A DNA stretch of 45,261 bases from an uncultured Prevotellaceae bacterium. Lineage in GTDB: Bacteria; Bacteroidota; Bacteroidia; Bacteroidales; Bacteroidaceae. The position numbers and the translations under genes were made by a program. Location: contig OMXL01000029.1 of the NCBI GenBank assembly GCA_900314985.1, positions 1 through 45,261 on the forward strand, in the 5' to 3' direction. Under the pieces are notes generated by a model. It did not search any database. It saw only the letters and a program-made list of their open reading frames with translations, and was not told the DNA's origin. Positions 6,114-14,982 of this stretch are shown here, in pieces. The stretch's first letter is position 1; each line of letters starts with the position of its first letter.

Positions 6114-7979
6114 ATGAAACAATTATATATCACACTAGTGGCTGTCTTATGCTGCGCCATGTCAATGACGACGTTGACATCGTGTACCAGTGACAACGAC
6201 GATAATCTTGCAGAGCAGATTGAGGTAACTCCCGATGATAAGACGGAATACACGGTGAGGGACTTGCCTGTAATCCGTGACGGAAAAGCGGATGGTATTA
6301 TTGCCATCCGCTATTACAAGGACTTGCCATCGGTGCCTTACGTCTCTGTGAGCGATTTCCAGCGACTGGTGTTGCCAGGTAGTACCGTTACCGTTACGAT
6401 GACAGGTACTGGTACCTACCAGTTGGTCAACCCAGGAAGTACTGCTACGGTGAATACTGTTGATGAGACCTTTGTGGTGGCTGACTATATGTCTTTTACC
6501 AATCTCATGGGACTGATGCAACAGGGTATGGATAATGCTTATTTGGATGGTCTGCCTTGTGTGCGCTACAGTCATCAGACACTTGCTGGAGGCTCATCTT
6601 CTGTTTCCTTTAATTATAGCAAGTACGGCATCAATCTGCGTGGTGATGAGACAAACGTGTATTTCCCCTTCGCCACGCTGGCAGACCTCTATGCTGACCT
6701 CCATTATCACAATGCTGCCTGCAATGGCGAGAACGTGTGTGTGGCCAGTGTCGATGATAGCTCGAACGGTATTGGCTCTTTTGCACCTGAATATCAGGTC
6801 GAGAAGCTAAAAGAGAAAGGTACGCGCGCGGAGGACATGATTGCGTATGCTTATGGTGAACTCTGCTTTACTATTGACCACTTCTATGGTATGCCTGGTC
6901 GTTCGCCCTATGAGGCCAGCATCCGCCAGATAGGGTTCGACAAAACCCTCGAAGCATCAGACGATGGAAAGCTCATCAAGCAACTGCTGCTGTCTGCCGA
7001 TATGAAGCAGTATACCTTTGGTATTGAAATGCTGATGCTCTACCTGGACGATGGTGGACATACAAAGACTTGGCCAGATAATGAGACAATCCTTCTTGAC
7101 CAAAATTTTTCAATGTCGCAAGATTATTTGGAACTGATTAGACGCTATTTTAAGGAATATTTTAGCGATAGAATGGGGAGTTCTGTCCGCTATAATCTCC
7201 TTAAAGATAGTCGAACCAAGGTATACGGCGATAATCTTACCTACCATAAGAAAGGCAATACGGCCATCTGTCATTTCGACGGCTTTGGTAAGATTAATTT
7301 TGAGGCATGGCGTCATTTCTATAACGGTACGGGTCCCCTGCCAACGTTGGAAAATACGCAGAATGACAACTTGGTGGTATTCCTTGATGCCCTGAAGAAG
7401 GCCAGTGAAGACCCTGAGGTAAAGAACCTTGTCATTGACCTTACCCTGAATAGAGGTGGGTCGCTCGACGTGGTGGCTGCCATGACATCGCTCATGTATG
7501 GCGAGAGCCTGTGTTACTGTGAAAACACACTCACGGGGCAGCACGTCACATGGTACTATGATGTGGATCGCAACTTTGACGGCAAGTTTGATGAGAAGGA
7601 TAAAGACGTGCACTACGATCTGAACTTCTGTGTGCTTACCAGTGATTTCTCCTTCTCCTGTGGCAACTTGTTCCCCTCGCTCTGCAAAGACACCGGTGTG
7701 CTCGTTGCAGGACAGACAAGTGGTGGCGGTGCCTGTGCCGTTGGCATGTTCCGCACTGCTGAAGGTTTCCTTTATCAGTTGTCGTCATGTCGTGGACGCC
7801 TGACTGACAACAAGTGGGAGAATATTGATGCAGGCATCGTTCCCCATGTAACGCTCAATACAGGTTCGGAGTTGACGGGTGAATGGTCGGGCATTACCTA
7901 TACCCAATATGGGCTGGAACCCTTCTATGATATCGACAACCTAAGTCAGATCATGAGTTCATATTATCCCCAGCGATAA
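6114..7979 (+). CDS. S41-like (C-terminal processing type) peptidase lipoprotein
   Basis: A 621-residue exported lipoprotein: the signal ends TTLTSCTSD, a good lipobox with Cys near residue 24. The C-terminal third carries the S41/tail-specific-protease fold signature: LVIDLTLNRGGSLDVV (about 440-456), VLTSDFSFSCGNLFP with the expected nucleophile Ser in the SFSxG segment (about 505-518), then VLVAGQTSGGG. The family cuts peptides with a Ser-Lys dyad, usually in the periplasm or at the outer membrane. Here SFSAGE is replaced by SFSCGN, so activity should not be assumed. The N-terminal 400 residues resemble nothing I can name. It is the last gene of the block lying between rpsJ and rplC; no clear terminator follows. 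Confidence 0.75.
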   Translation: MKQLYITLVAVLCCAMSMTTLTSCTSDNDDNLAEQIEVTPDDKTEYTVRDLPVIRDGKADGIIAIRYYKDLPSVPYVSVSDFQRLVLPGSTVTVTMTGTGTYQLVNPGSTATVNTVDETFVVADYMSFTNLMGLMQQGMDNAYLDGLPCVRYSHQTLAGGSSSVSFNYSKYGINLRGDETNVYFPFATLADLYADLHYHNAACNGENVCVASVDDSSNGIGSFAPEYQVEKLKEKGTRAEDMIAYAYGELCFTIDHFYGMPGRSPYEASIRQIGFDKTLEASDDGKLIKQLLLSADMKQYTFGIEMLMLYLDDGGHTKTWPDNETILLDQNFSMSQDYLELIRRYFKEYFSDRMGSSVRYNLLKDSRTKVYGDNLTYHKKGNTAICHFDGFGKINFEAWRHFYNGTGPLPTLENTQNDNLVVFLDALKKASEDPEVKNLVIDLTLNRGGSLDVVAAMTSLMYGESLCYCENTLTGQHVTWYYDVDRNFDGKFDEKDKDVHYDLNFCVLTSDFSFSCGNLFPSLCKDTGVLVAGQTSGGGACAVGMFRTAEGFLYQLSSCRGRLTDNKWENIDAGIVPHVTLNTGSELTGEWSGITYTQYGLEPFYDIDNLSQIMSSYYPQR

Positions 7980-8032
7980 TCGTTAAAAACAAATAAAACA
8001 GTTAAATTGTTTTAATTTGGAGGCGGGTAGTA

Positions 8033-8063
8033 TTGCGTATGTCATATATAATGTGTACCTTTG
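8033..8063 (+). promoter_or_regulatory. promoter of the rplC ribosomal protein operon
   Basis: TTG at 8033-8035, a 20-bp spacer and TACCTTTG at 8056-8063. The element with its flanks is nearly a copy of the rpsJ promoter. The predicted leader is about 185 nt, unusually long for this window. Confidence 0.88.
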
Positions 8064-8155
8064 CAGCCGCTAAAGTGAGTATTGCGCTGGCCAATAGGCT
8101 AACAATACGCTGACAAAGAGCAACTTAACCTTCAAATGAGAAGAAGTGAGTGCAG

Positions 8156-8209
8156 TTCTTTTTAGGTGTATTTTGCAAGCGCGGTAGTTACGGCGGCACT
8201 TAAAAAGAG
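8156..8209 (+). promoter_or_regulatory. stem-loop in the rplC mRNA leader
   Basis: CTTTTTAGGTG (8158-8168) pairs with CACTTAAAAAG (8197-8207) over 11 positions with one G-U pair, extended by one to two outer pairs, around a 28-base loop. It lies 45 bases before the rplC start. A second, smaller inverted repeat (GTATTG / CAATAC) lies further upstream in the leader. A place for autoregulation by a ribosomal protein is possible but unproven. Confidence 0.5.
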
Positions 8210-8254
8210 AATATATTCAAACATTACATTATTATTTTAAATTTTTAAACTGAA

Positions 8255-8869
8255 ATGCCAGGATTAATTGGAAGAAAAGTCGGAATGACTTCCGTTTTCA
8301 GTGCCGACGGTAAGAATGTACCGTGCACTGTTATCGAATGTGGTCCTTGTGTTGTTACTCAGGTGAAGACCGTCGAGAAGGACGGTTATGCTGCTCTTCA
8401 GCTCGCTTATGGTGATAAGAAAGAGAAGAACACCACCAAAGCAATGATGGGTATCTTCAAGAAGGCAGGTACAACACCAAAGGCCCACTTGGCCGAGTTC
8501 AAGTTTGACGAGGAGCACAACCTCGGAGACGTAATCACTGTTGACCTCTTTGCTGATGCAGAGTTCGTTGACATCGTAGGTACCTCAAAGGGTAAGGGTT
8601 TCCAGGGTGTTGTTAAGCGCCACGGTTTCGGTGGTGTTGGTCAGAGCACTCACGGTCAGGATGACCGTCTGCGTAAGCCAGGTTCTATCGGTGCTTGTTC
8701 TTATCCCGCTAAGGTATTCAAGGGTATGCGCATGGGTGGCCAGATGGGTGGCGACCGCGTAACAACGCAGAACCTGAAAGTGTTAAAGGTAATTCCGGAG
8801 CACAACCTCCTGCTCGTGAAGGGCAGCTGCGCCGGATGCAATGGTTCAACTGTTTTAATTGAGAAGTAA
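8255..8869 (+). CDS. rplC: 50S ribosomal protein L3
   Basis: L3, 204 residues, a normal bacterial length, starting [15 protein letters not shown]. The conserved [17 protein letters not shown] and THG segments near residues 109-133 form the extended loop that reaches the peptidyl transferase centre of 23S rRNA. It is now the first gene of the large operon, following a 190-nt leader with a stem-loop, because rpsJ is separated from it. rplD begins 3 bases after its stop. Confidence 0.97.
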   Translation: MPGLIGRKVGMTSVFSADGKNVPCTVIECGPCVVTQVKTVEKDGYAALQLAYGDKKEKNTTKAMMGIFKKAGTTPKAHLAEFKFDEEHNLGDVITVDLFADAEFVDIVGTSKGKGFQGVVKRHGFGGVGQSTHGQDDRLRKPGSIGACSYPAKVFKGMRMGGQMGGDRVTTQNLKVLKVIPEHNLLLVKGSCAGCNGSTVLIEK

Positions 8870-8872
8870 GCT

Positions 8873-9499
8873 ATGGAAATTAACGTATTGAATATCAACG
8901 GTCAGGAGACCGGACGTAAGGTTACGTTGAACGAGTCTATCTTCGGCATTGAACCCAACGATCACGTCATCTATCTCGATGTTAAGCAGTATCTCGCTAA
9001 CCAGCGTCAGGGTACCGCAAAGGCTAAGGAGCGTTCAGAGCACGCCGGTTCTACCCGCAAGCTCGGTCGTCAGAAGGGCGGCGGTGGCGCTCGTCATGGT
9101 GATATCAACTCACCTCTGCTGCGTGGTGGTGGTCGCGTATTCGGTCCTACACCCCGTGACTATGGTTTCAAACTGAACAAGAAGGTAAAGGCTCTGGCCC
9201 GCAAGTCAGCTCTGTCTTACAAGGCTCAGGAGAATGCAATCATCGTTGTCGAGGACTTCAACATGGATGCTCCTAAGACTAAGGAATTCATCAACATTGC
9301 AAAGAATCTGAAGGTTGACGGCAAGAAGCTGCTCATGGTTCTGCCTGAGTCTAACAAGAATGTTTATCTGTCAGCTCGCAACCTGCAGAAGGCTGAGTGC
9401 ATCATCGCTTCTAACGTAAACACCTACAAGGTGCTGAACGCTGACGTGATGGTCATCACCGAGAACTCTCTGAAAGCTATCGACGGTGTACTTGGATAA
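8873..9499 (+). CDS. rplD: 50S ribosomal protein L4
   Basis: L4, 208 residues. The basic loop with [21 protein letters not shown] (about residues 61-80) is the part that lines the peptide exit tunnel. In enteric bacteria L4 also represses the S10 operon by binding its leader; whether it binds the structured rplC leader here is not known. It starts 3 bases after rplC, and its stop overlaps the first of a run of 7-bp repeats. Confidence 0.97.
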   Translation: MEINVLNINGQETGRKVTLNESIFGIEPNDHVIYLDVKQYLANQRQGTAKAKERSEHAGSTRKLGRQKGGGGARHGDINSPLLRGGGRVFGPTPRDYGFKLNKKVKALARKSALSYKAQENAIIVVEDFNMDAPKTKEFINIAKNLKVDGKKLLMVLPESNKNVYLSARNLQKAECIIASNVNTYKVLNADVMVITENSLKAIDGVLG

Positions 9500-9529
9500 A
9501 TAGTAAATAGTAAATAGTCAAATAGTAAA
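9499..9529 (+). repeat. 7-bp tandem repeats between rplD and rplW
   Basis: AATAGTA, AATAGTA and AATAGTC follow each other, then AATAGTA after a one-base slip. The run fills the gap from the rplD stop to five bases before the rplW ATG, where a ribosome binding site would be expected. Confidence 0.85.
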
Positions 9530-9534
9530 TTACG

Positions 9535-9897
9535 ATGAGTTTTATTATAAAGCCTCTGATTTCAGAGAAGATGAACAACATCACGGAGAAGTCTTCAGTA
9601 GACAAGACCTACAAGCCCAAGACTGGTGCTCACCGTGGTGAGGAAGTAACGAAGAAGGCTCAGCCTAAGTACGGTTTCATTGTTAAGCCCGAGGCTAACA
9701 AGGTAGAGATCGCCAAGGAGATTGAGACTCTTTACAACGTTACAGTAGAGAATGTTAATACGCTTCGCTATGCCGGTAAGCGCTCTAGCCGCTACACCAA
9801 GGCAGGTCTCGTGAGAGGTCAGAAGAATGCGTTCAAGAAGGCCATCGTTACTCTTAAGGAGGGCGACAGCATTGATTTTTATAGCAATATTCAGTAA
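9535..9897 (+). CDS. rplW: 50S ribosomal protein L23
   Basis: L23, 120 residues, starting MSFIIKPLISEKMNNITE. It sits at the exit of the peptide tunnel and is the docking site for trigger factor and SRP in bacteria. Compared with the roughly 95 residues usual in many bacteria it has a basic insert (about residues 20-45), a feature I associate with Bacteroidota forms. The conserved NVTVENVNTLRYAGK segment is present. Its leader consists of 7-bp repeats instead of a Shine-Dalgarno site. rplB follows after 6 bases. Confidence 0.95.
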   Translation: MSFIIKPLISEKMNNITEKSSVDKTYKPKTGAHRGEEVTKKAQPKYGFIVKPEANKVEIAKEIETLYNVTVENVNTLRYAGKRSSRYTKAGLVRGQKNAFKKAIVTLKEGDSIDFYSNIQ

Positions 9898-9903
9898 TAA
9901 AAA

Positions 9904-10595
9904 ATGGCAGTACGTAAATTAAAGCCCGTTACTCCGGGTCAAAGACACAAAGTTATTGGCACGTTCGAGGATATTACTGCATCCGTGCCAGAGAAGTCTC
10001 TCGTTTACGGTAAGCGTTCTACCGGTGGTCGAAACAACACCGGTAAGATGACTGTCCGCTACATGGGCGGCGGTATATCATTGCTCCTAACGGACTGGAA
10101 GTTGGTGCAACCCTGATGTCTGGTGCAGACGCAGTGCCTGAGGTAGGTAATGCGCTTCCCCTGGCCAACATCCCTGTAGGTACCGTAATTCACAACATTG
10201 AGTTGCGTCCTGGACAGGGTGCCCTGCTGGTTCGTTCGGCTGGTAATTTCGCTCAGTTGACCTCTCGTGAGGGCAGCTACTGTGTGATTAAGCTCCCTTC
10301 AGGTGAGACTCGTCAGATTCTCTCAGCTTGTAAGGCTACTATCGGTTCTGTAGGTAACTCAGACCACGCTCTGGAGCAGTCGGGTAAGGCCGGTCGCTCA
10401 CGCTGGTTGGGTCAGCGTCCTCACAACCGTGGTGTTGTTATGAACCCGCACGATCACCCAATGGGTGGTGGTGAAGGCCGTCAGTCTGGTGGACACCCAC
10501 GTTCACGTAAGGGCTTGTACGCTAAGGGTCTCAAGACTCGCGCTCCTAAGAAGCAGTCGAACAAGTACATCATCGAAAGAGCTAACAAGAAGTAA
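9904..10595 (+). pseudogene. rplB: 50S ribosomal protein L2, broken by an internal frame-shifting deletion
   Basis: The gene starts normally ([19 protein letters not shown]) and reads to TVRYMGGG at about 10074, then runs out of frame to a stop at 10114-10116. From 10071 another frame continues as [21 protein letters not shown] to the normal end ([15 protein letters not shown]) at 10595. The two parts hold about 57 and 174 residues, against about 274 for an intact L2, so roughly 44 residues in the middle of the RNA-binding domain are gone, and 133 missing bases would also explain the frame change. CGGT is present at the joint and may be a short homology. L2 is essential and no second copy is visible, so an assembly or sequencing fault is the more likely cause. 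Confidence 0.93.
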
Positions 10596-10621
10596 TCACT
10601 TAGTTAAGTAAAGAGTAAATT

Positions 10622-10888
10622 ATGAGTCGTTCATTAAAAAAAGGTCCATACATCAACGTTGCTCTCGAGAAGAAGATTCTCGCTATGAATGAGAGCGGCA
10701 AGAAGACTGTCGTAAAGACATGGGCCAGAGCTTCAATGATTTCCCCCGATTTCGTGGGACATACTGTTGCAGTTCATAACGGAAACAAATTTATCCCTGT
10801 CTACGTTACCGAGAACATGGTAGGACACAAGCTGGGTGAGTTCTCTCCCACGCGTCGTTTCGGTGGCCATGCCGGCAATAAGAAGTAA
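10622..10888 (+). CDS. rpsS: 30S ribosomal protein S19
   Basis: S19, 88 residues, starting [18 protein letters not shown]. It contacts 16S rRNA in the head together with S13; the conserved [24 protein letters not shown] segment and FGGHAG end are present. The leader before it (10602-10620) is another degenerate A-rich 7-bp run (GTTAAGT, AAAGAGT, AAATTAT). Confidence 0.97.
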   Translation: MSRSLKKGPYINVALEKKILAMNESGKKTVVKTWARASMISPDFVGHTVAVHNGNKFIPVYVTENMVGHKLGEFSPTRRFGGHAGNKK

Positions 10889-10932
10889 TTCCCAGGGAAA
10901 TTTTAACAACAAGAAATTAAGAAATTAAAATA

Positions 10933-11331
10933 ATGGGAGCAAGAAAAAGATTAGCGGCTGAGAAAAGAAAAGCAGCCAATAAGACACAGTACTTTGCAAA
11001 GCTGAATGGCTGTCCCTCTTCACCTCGCAAGATGCGTTATGTCGTTGACATGATTCGCGGTATGGAGGTAAATCGCGCACTCGGTGTGCTGCGTTTCTCG
11101 AAGAAGGCTGCTTCAGAGAATGTAGAGAAGCTTCTCCGCTCGGCTATCGCCAACTGGGAGGCCAAGAATGACCGCAAGGCAGAGGACGGTGAACTGTATG
11201 TTAGCCGTGTCTTCGTCGACGAGGGTGTGACAATGAAACGTATGAGACCGGCACCTCAGGGCCGTGGCTATCGTATCCGTAAGCGTTCGAACCACGTTAC
11301 TCTGTTTGTTGACGCTAAAACTAATGATTAA
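10933..11331 (+). CDS. rplV: 50S ribosomal protein L22
   Basis: L22, 132 residues. The C-terminal hairpin ([24 protein letters not shown]) lines the narrow part of the exit tunnel and is where macrolide-resistance changes occur. Length is within the range for Bacteroidota forms with a longer basic start ([18 protein letters not shown]). It is preceded by an 8-bp repeat (AAGAAATT twice, 10911-10926). rpsC follows after 8 bases. Confidence 0.96.
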   Translation: MGARKRLAAEKRKAANKTQYFAKLNGCPSSPRKMRYVVDMIRGMEVNRALGVLRFSKKAASENVEKLLRSAIANWEAKNDRKAEDGELYVSRVFVDEGVTMKRMRPAPQGRGYRIRKRSNHVTLFVDAKTND

Positions 11332-11339
11332 GAAAAGGT

Positions 11340-12013
11340 ATGGGACAGAAAGTAAATCCTATTAGCAACCGTCTTGGTATCATCAAGGGTTGGGATTCGA
11401 ATTGGTTCGGTGGCAAGAACTTCGGTGACAACCTGGTAGAGGACCAGAAAATCCGTAAGTATCTGAACGAGCGTCTGGCTAAGGCCAGCATCTCAAAGAT
11501 TGTCATCGAGCGTACATTGAAGCTGGTTACCATCACCATCTGCACAGCCCGTCCGGGTCTGGTCATTGGTAAGGGTGGTCAGGATGTCGACAAGCTCAAG
11601 GAAGAGCTGAAGAAACTCTACGAAACATCGTAGCCAACAACATCGCTCGCCAGATAGAGGGTAAGATTGCTTACCGCCGTGCTATCAAGATGGCTGTGGC
11701 TAACACCATGCGCGCTGGAGCAGAGGGTATCAAGGTGCAGATCTCAGGTCGTCTGAACGGCGCTGAAATCGCACGTAGCGAGATGATCAAGGAAGGCCGC
11801 ACACCGCTGCACACCTTCCGTGCTGACATTGATTACTGCCAGGCAGAGGCCCTCACGAAGGTTGGCCTGCTGGGTCTGAAGGTTTGGATCTGCCGTGGTG
11901 AGGTTTATGGAAAGGTTGACTTGGCTCCAAACTTCACTCAGGAGAAGGGCGCTGCCCGCTCTAATGGTGGTCGTGACAATGGTGGCAGAAGATTCCGCAA
12001 CAAGAAAAAGTAA
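11340..12013 (+). pseudogene. rpsC: 30S ribosomal protein S3, broken by an internal frame-shifting deletion
   Basis: The start ([21 protein letters not shown]) and the KH domain with [20 protein letters not shown] read in frame to about 11621, then a stop appears at 11631-11633. The rest resumes in another frame from about 11624 as [20 protein letters not shown] and runs to 12013, ending [10 protein letters not shown]. About 223 residues remain; the stretch expected between KKLY and IVANN in relatives (a segment like KDIQINIFEVKKPELDA) is absent, so roughly 18-20 residues are lost. The remaining length is two bases off a multiple of three. Like rplB, 1.4 kb upstream, this gene is essential, so a local assembly fault is likely. 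Confidence 0.92.
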
Positions 12014-12038
12014 TTAACTGTTAAAGTAAGAAGCTATC

Positions 12039-12467
12039 ATGTTACAACCCAAAAGAGTAAGATATAGAAGACCGCAGGACGGACGTGGCAACAAAGGCAA
12101 CGCCCACCGCGGAACGACGCTGTCGTTCGGTTCATTCGGTATCAAGACACTTGATGCAAAATGGATTGACAGCCGCCAGATTGAGGCAGCTCGTGTTGCC
12201 ATCAACCGTTATATGAACCGTGAAGGTCAGGTTTGGATTCGCATCTTCCCGGATAAACCCATCACTCGTAAGCCTGCTGACGTACGTATGGGTAAAGGTA
12301 AGGGTGACCCCGCAGGATGGGTAGCACCTGTAACCCCGGGTCGTATCCTCTTCGAAGTTGAGGGTGTTCCCTTCGAGGTTGCCAAGGAGGCTCTTCGCCT
12401 CGGTGCTCAGAAGCTGCCCGTGAAGACTAAGTTTGTTGTTAGACGCGATTACGATAAAAACGCTTAA
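12039..12467 (+). CDS. rplP: 50S ribosomal protein L16
   Basis: L16, 142 residues, starting [16 protein letters not shown]. It binds near the A site and helps place the tRNA elbow. The conserved [26 protein letters not shown] segment (about residues 83-108) is intact. rpmC starts 3 bases after its stop. It lies after the damaged rpsC but is itself undamaged. Confidence 0.97.
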   Translation: MLQPKRVRYRRPQDGRGNKGNAHRGTTLSFGSFGIKTLDAKWIDSRQIEAARVAINRYMNREGQVWIRIFPDKPITRKPADVRMGKGKGDPAGWVAPVTPGRILFEVEGVPFEVAKEALRLGAQKLPVKTKFVVRRDYDKNA

Positions 12468-12470
12468 GCT

Positions 12471-12665
12471 ATGAAGATGACAGAAATTAAAGGTCTCGAG
12501 ACCAAGGAATTGGCCGAGAAGCTGGAGACTGCAGTTGCCAACTACGATCAGATGAAGCTGAACCACGCAGTAACTCCCATGGAGAATCCATCACAGATTA
12601 AGAAGGCTCGTCGTGACATCGCACGTATGCAGACAGAACTCCGTCAGAGAGAACTTAACAAATAA
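12471..12665 (+). CDS. rpmC: 50S ribosomal protein L29
   Basis: L29, 64 residues, a two-helix protein beside the exit tunnel near L23. The family signature around [20 protein letters not shown] is present at the C-terminus. Start could be ATG 12471 (MKMTEIKG) or 12477 (MTEIKG); no Shine-Dalgarno site decides. Tight spacing on both sides places it in the operon. Confidence 0.95.
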   Translation: MKMTEIKGLETKELAEKLETAVANYDQMKLNHAVTPMENPSQIKKARRDIARMQTELRQRELNK

Positions 12666-12676
12666 TAATGGTCCAG

Positions 12677-12934
12677 ATGGAAACAAGAAATTTAAGAAAG
12701 ACAAGACAGGGTGTCGTAATCAGCAACAAAATGGATAAAACCATTGTTATTGCCGCTAAGTTCAAGGAGAAGCACCCAATTTATGGTAAGTTTGTCCAGA
12801 AGACAAAGAAGTACCATGCTCATGATGAGAAGAACGAGTGCCAGGTTGGCGATACCGTTCTGATTATGGAGACCCGCCCCCTCTCTAAGACTAAGAGATG
12901 GCGTTTAGTACAAATCGTAGAAAAGGCTAAGTAA
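12677..12934 (+). CDS. rpsQ: 30S ribosomal protein S17
   Basis: S17, 85 residues from ATG 12677 ([14 protein letters not shown]), the start seen in relatives; an in-frame ATG at 12668 would add three residues. It is a primary 16S rRNA binder with an OB fold. The [23 protein letters not shown] and [12 protein letters not shown] segments are typical. rplN starts 2 bases after the stop. Confidence 0.95.
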   Translation: METRNLRKTRQGVVISNKMDKTIVIAAKFKEKHPIYGKFVQKTKKYHAHDEKNECQVGDTVLIMETRPLSKTKRWRLVQIVEKAK

Positions 12935-12936
12935 TT

Positions 12937-13302
12937 ATGATACAGACAGAAACAAGACTTACCGTAGCTGACAACAGCGGTGCACGCGAGGCTCTCTGCA
13001 TCCGTGTGCTGGGTGGTACCCGCCGCCGTTATGCAAGCGTAGGTGACGTGATTGTCGTTGCTATCAAGAACGCAATCCCCACAAGTGACGTTAAAAAGGG
13101 TGCAGTGTCTAAGGCTCTGGTTGTTCGTACCAAGAAGGAAATCCGTCGCGCTGATGGTTCTTACATCCGCTTCGACGACAATGCCTGTGTACTGCTGAAC
13201 AACGCTGGTGAGCTCCGTGGCAGCCGTATCTTCGGCCCCGTAGCCCGTGAGCTTCGTGCCGTTAACATGAAGGTCGTTTCACTGGCACCTGAGGTTCTTT
13301 AA
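12937..13302 (+). CDS. rplN: 50S ribosomal protein L14
   Basis: L14, 121 residues, starting [22 protein letters not shown], with FGPVARELR near the end. It lies at the subunit interface, forms bridges to 16S rRNA and is the binding site of the silencing factor RsfS. Length and motifs are standard. Confidence 0.97.
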   Translation: MIQTETRLTVADNSGAREALCIRVLGGTRRRYASVGDVIVVAIKNAIPTSDVKKGAVSKALVVRTKKEIRRADGSYIRFDDNACVLLNNAGELRGSRIFGPVARELRAVNMKVVSLAPEVL

Positions 13303-13322
13303 TCATAAAAAGTTTAGAAGTA

Positions 13323-13640
13323 ATGGCTAAGTTACATATTAGAAAAAACGATACAGTTGTTGTTCTGGCCGGTGAGGACAAGGGCAAGACTGGTAAGGTG
13401 CTCAAGGTTCTCGTTGAGAAGGAGCGTGCTATCGTAGAGGGCGTGAACATGGTCTCTAAGAGCACAAAGCCGAGCGCCAAGAACCCACAGGGTGGTATCG
13501 TGAAGCAGGAGGCTCCTATTCACGTATCTAATTTAAGTCTCATCGATCCGAAGAGCGGCAAGCCTACTCGCGTTAGCATCAAGCACGAGGGTAAGAACGT
13601 CGTTCGTATCGCTAAAAAGTCAGGGGAGGAGATTAAGTAA
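13323..13640 (+). CDS. rplX: 50S ribosomal protein L24
   Basis: L24, 105 residues, with the KOW motif [22 protein letters not shown] at its start. It initiates assembly of the large subunit. Its TAA overlaps the rplE ATG by one base (TAATG), which suggests coupled translation. Confidence 0.96.
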   Translation: MAKLHIRKNDTVVVLAGEDKGKTGKVLKVLVEKERAIVEGVNMVSKSTKPSAKNPQGGIVKQEAPIHVSNLSLIDPKSGKPTRVSIKHEGKNVVRIAKKSGEEIK

Positions 13641-14197
13641 TGGCAAATACAGCACAATTGAAGAAGACCTATGTCGAGCAGATTGCTCCGGCATTGGAGA
13701 AGCAGTTCAACTATAGCTCAAAGATGCAGGTTCCCGTCCTGAAGAAGATTGTCATCAACCAGGGTCTGGGTGATGCTACTCAGGACAAGAAGATCATCGA
13801 CGTAGCTATCAACGAAATTACCACTATCTGCGGTCAGAAGGCTGTCGCTACCTACTCAAAGAAGGATATCGCCAACTTCAAGCTCCGTAAGAAGATGCCT
13901 ATCGGTGTCATGGTAACCCTGCGTCGTGAGCGTATGTATGAGTTCCTGGAGAAGCTGGTTCGCGTGGCTCTGCCCCGTATCCGCGACTTCAAGGGTATTG
14001 AGAGCAAGTTCGATGGCCGTGGTAACTACACCCTCGGTATTCAGGAGCAGATCATCTTCCCTGAAATCAACATCGATACCGTAGACCGCATTCAGGGTAT
14101 GAACATTACCTTCGTAACGTCTGCTCAGACTGACGAGGAGGGTTATGCACTGCTGAAGGCCTTTGGTCTGCCATTTAAGAACGCTAAAAACGATTAA
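13640..14197 (+). CDS. rplE: 50S ribosomal protein L5
   Basis: L5, 185 residues, carrying [33 protein letters not shown] and [15 protein letters not shown]. It binds 5S rRNA and contacts P-site tRNA. Start overlaps the rplX stop. rpsN begins 5 bases after its end. Confidence 0.97.
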   Translation: MANTAQLKKTYVEQIAPALEKQFNYSSKMQVPVLKKIVINQGLGDATQDKKIIDVAINEITTICGQKAVATYSKKDIANFKLRKKMPIGVMVTLRRERMYEFLEKLVRVALPRIRDFKGIESKFDGRGNYTLGIQEQIIFPEINIDTVDRIQGMNITFVTSAQTDEEGYALLKAFGLPFKNAKND

Positions 14198-14202
14198 GAG
14201 AT

Positions 14203-14505
14203 ATGGCAAAAGAATCAATGAAGGCTCGTGAGGTAAAGCGCGCTAAGCTCGTTGCCCGTTACGCTGAAAAGCGTGCAGCCCTGAAGAAGATTATCGCAAC
14301 ATCTGAGGATCCCGCTGCTGCTTACGAGGCTGCTCGTGCACTGCAGGCTATCCCCAAGAATGCTAACCCCATTCGTCTGCACAACCGCTGCAAACTGACT
14401 GGCCGTCCCAAGGGATATATGCGTCAGTTCGGTCTCAGCCGTATCCAGTTCCGTGAGATGGCATCAAGCGGTCTGATTCCAGGCGTAAAGAAGGCCAGCT
14501 GGTAA
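14203..14505 (+). CDS. rpsN: 30S ribosomal protein S14, zinc-free long form
   Basis: S14, 100 residues, starting [17 protein letters not shown]. It has the [25 protein letters not shown] end, but only one cysteine, so it is the longer form that lacks the CxxC...CxxC zinc ribbon. It acts in the head of the small subunit near S3 and S10. A 66-bp gap with a small hairpin follows. Confidence 0.96.
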   Translation: MAKESMKAREVKRAKLVARYAEKRAALKKIIATSEDPAAAYEAARALQAIPKNANPIRLHNRCKLTGRPKGYMRQFGLSRIQFREMASSGLIPGVKKASW

Positions 14506-14536
14506 TCTAGAGAAAGAATTATTTTATTTAATATTG

Positions 14537-14551
14537 TCGGGGCAGTCCCGA
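14537..14551 (+). other. small hairpin between rpsN and rpsH
   Basis: TCGGG and CCCGA form a 5-bp stem with a 5-base loop in an otherwise A/T-rich 66-bp gap. No T run follows, so it is not a usual terminator; a processing or partial attenuation site is possible. Confidence 0.3.
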
Positions 14552-14571
14552 TTAATTAAACAATTTATTTT

Positions 14572-14967
14572 ATGACAGATCCAATAGCAGATTTTCTGAC
14601 CAGACTCAGAAACGCCATCATGGCTAATCACCGTGTTGTAGAGGTTCCTGCGTCTAACTTGAAGAAAGAGATCACTAAGATCCTCTTCGAGAAGGGTTAC
14701 ATCCTGAACTACAAGTTCGTGGAGGATGGCCCTCAGGGTACTATCAAGGTTGCCTTGAAGTATGACCCTGCCACAAAGGCAAATGCCATCAAGTGCCTGA
14801 AGCGCGTGTCTACACCAGGTCTTCGTAAGTACACTGGTTACAAGAACATGCCGAGAGTAATTAACGGACTGGGTATCGCTATCTTATCCACGTCTCAGGG
14901 TGTAATGACAGACAAGGAGGCCGCTAAGCTGAAGATTGGCGGTGAGGTTCTTTGCTACGTTTATTAA
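14572..14967 (+). CDS. rpsH: 30S ribosomal protein S8
   Basis: S8, 131 residues, starting MTDPIADFLTRLRNAIMANH and ending with GVMTDKEAAKLKIGGEVLCYVY. It binds helix 21 of 16S rRNA and is the spc operon repressor in E. coli; no comparable target was recognised here. rplF follows after 15 bases. Confidence 0.97.
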   Translation: MTDPIADFLTRLRNAIMANHRVVEVPASNLKKEITKILFEKGYILNYKFVEDGPQGTIKVALKYDPATKANAIKCLKRVSTPGLRKYTGYKNMPRVINGLGIAILSTSQGVMTDKEAAKLKIGGEVLCYVY

Positions 14968-14982
14968 TTGGAGGATTCGAAT

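Noticed and set aside
7990-8020. AAAACA/TGTTTT inverted repeat after the S41-like gene as terminator
   Set aside because: The stem is only six A/T-rich pairs with no clear T run; not enough to call.
10116-10595. Separate 159-residue gene after a short one at the rplB locus
   Set aside because: Both parts are segments of a single L2 protein; a frame change and missing segment explain the two ORFs.
11690-12013. Separate 107-residue gene after rpsC
   Set aside because: It is the C-terminal half of S3; the frame in fact resumes earlier, at about 11624.
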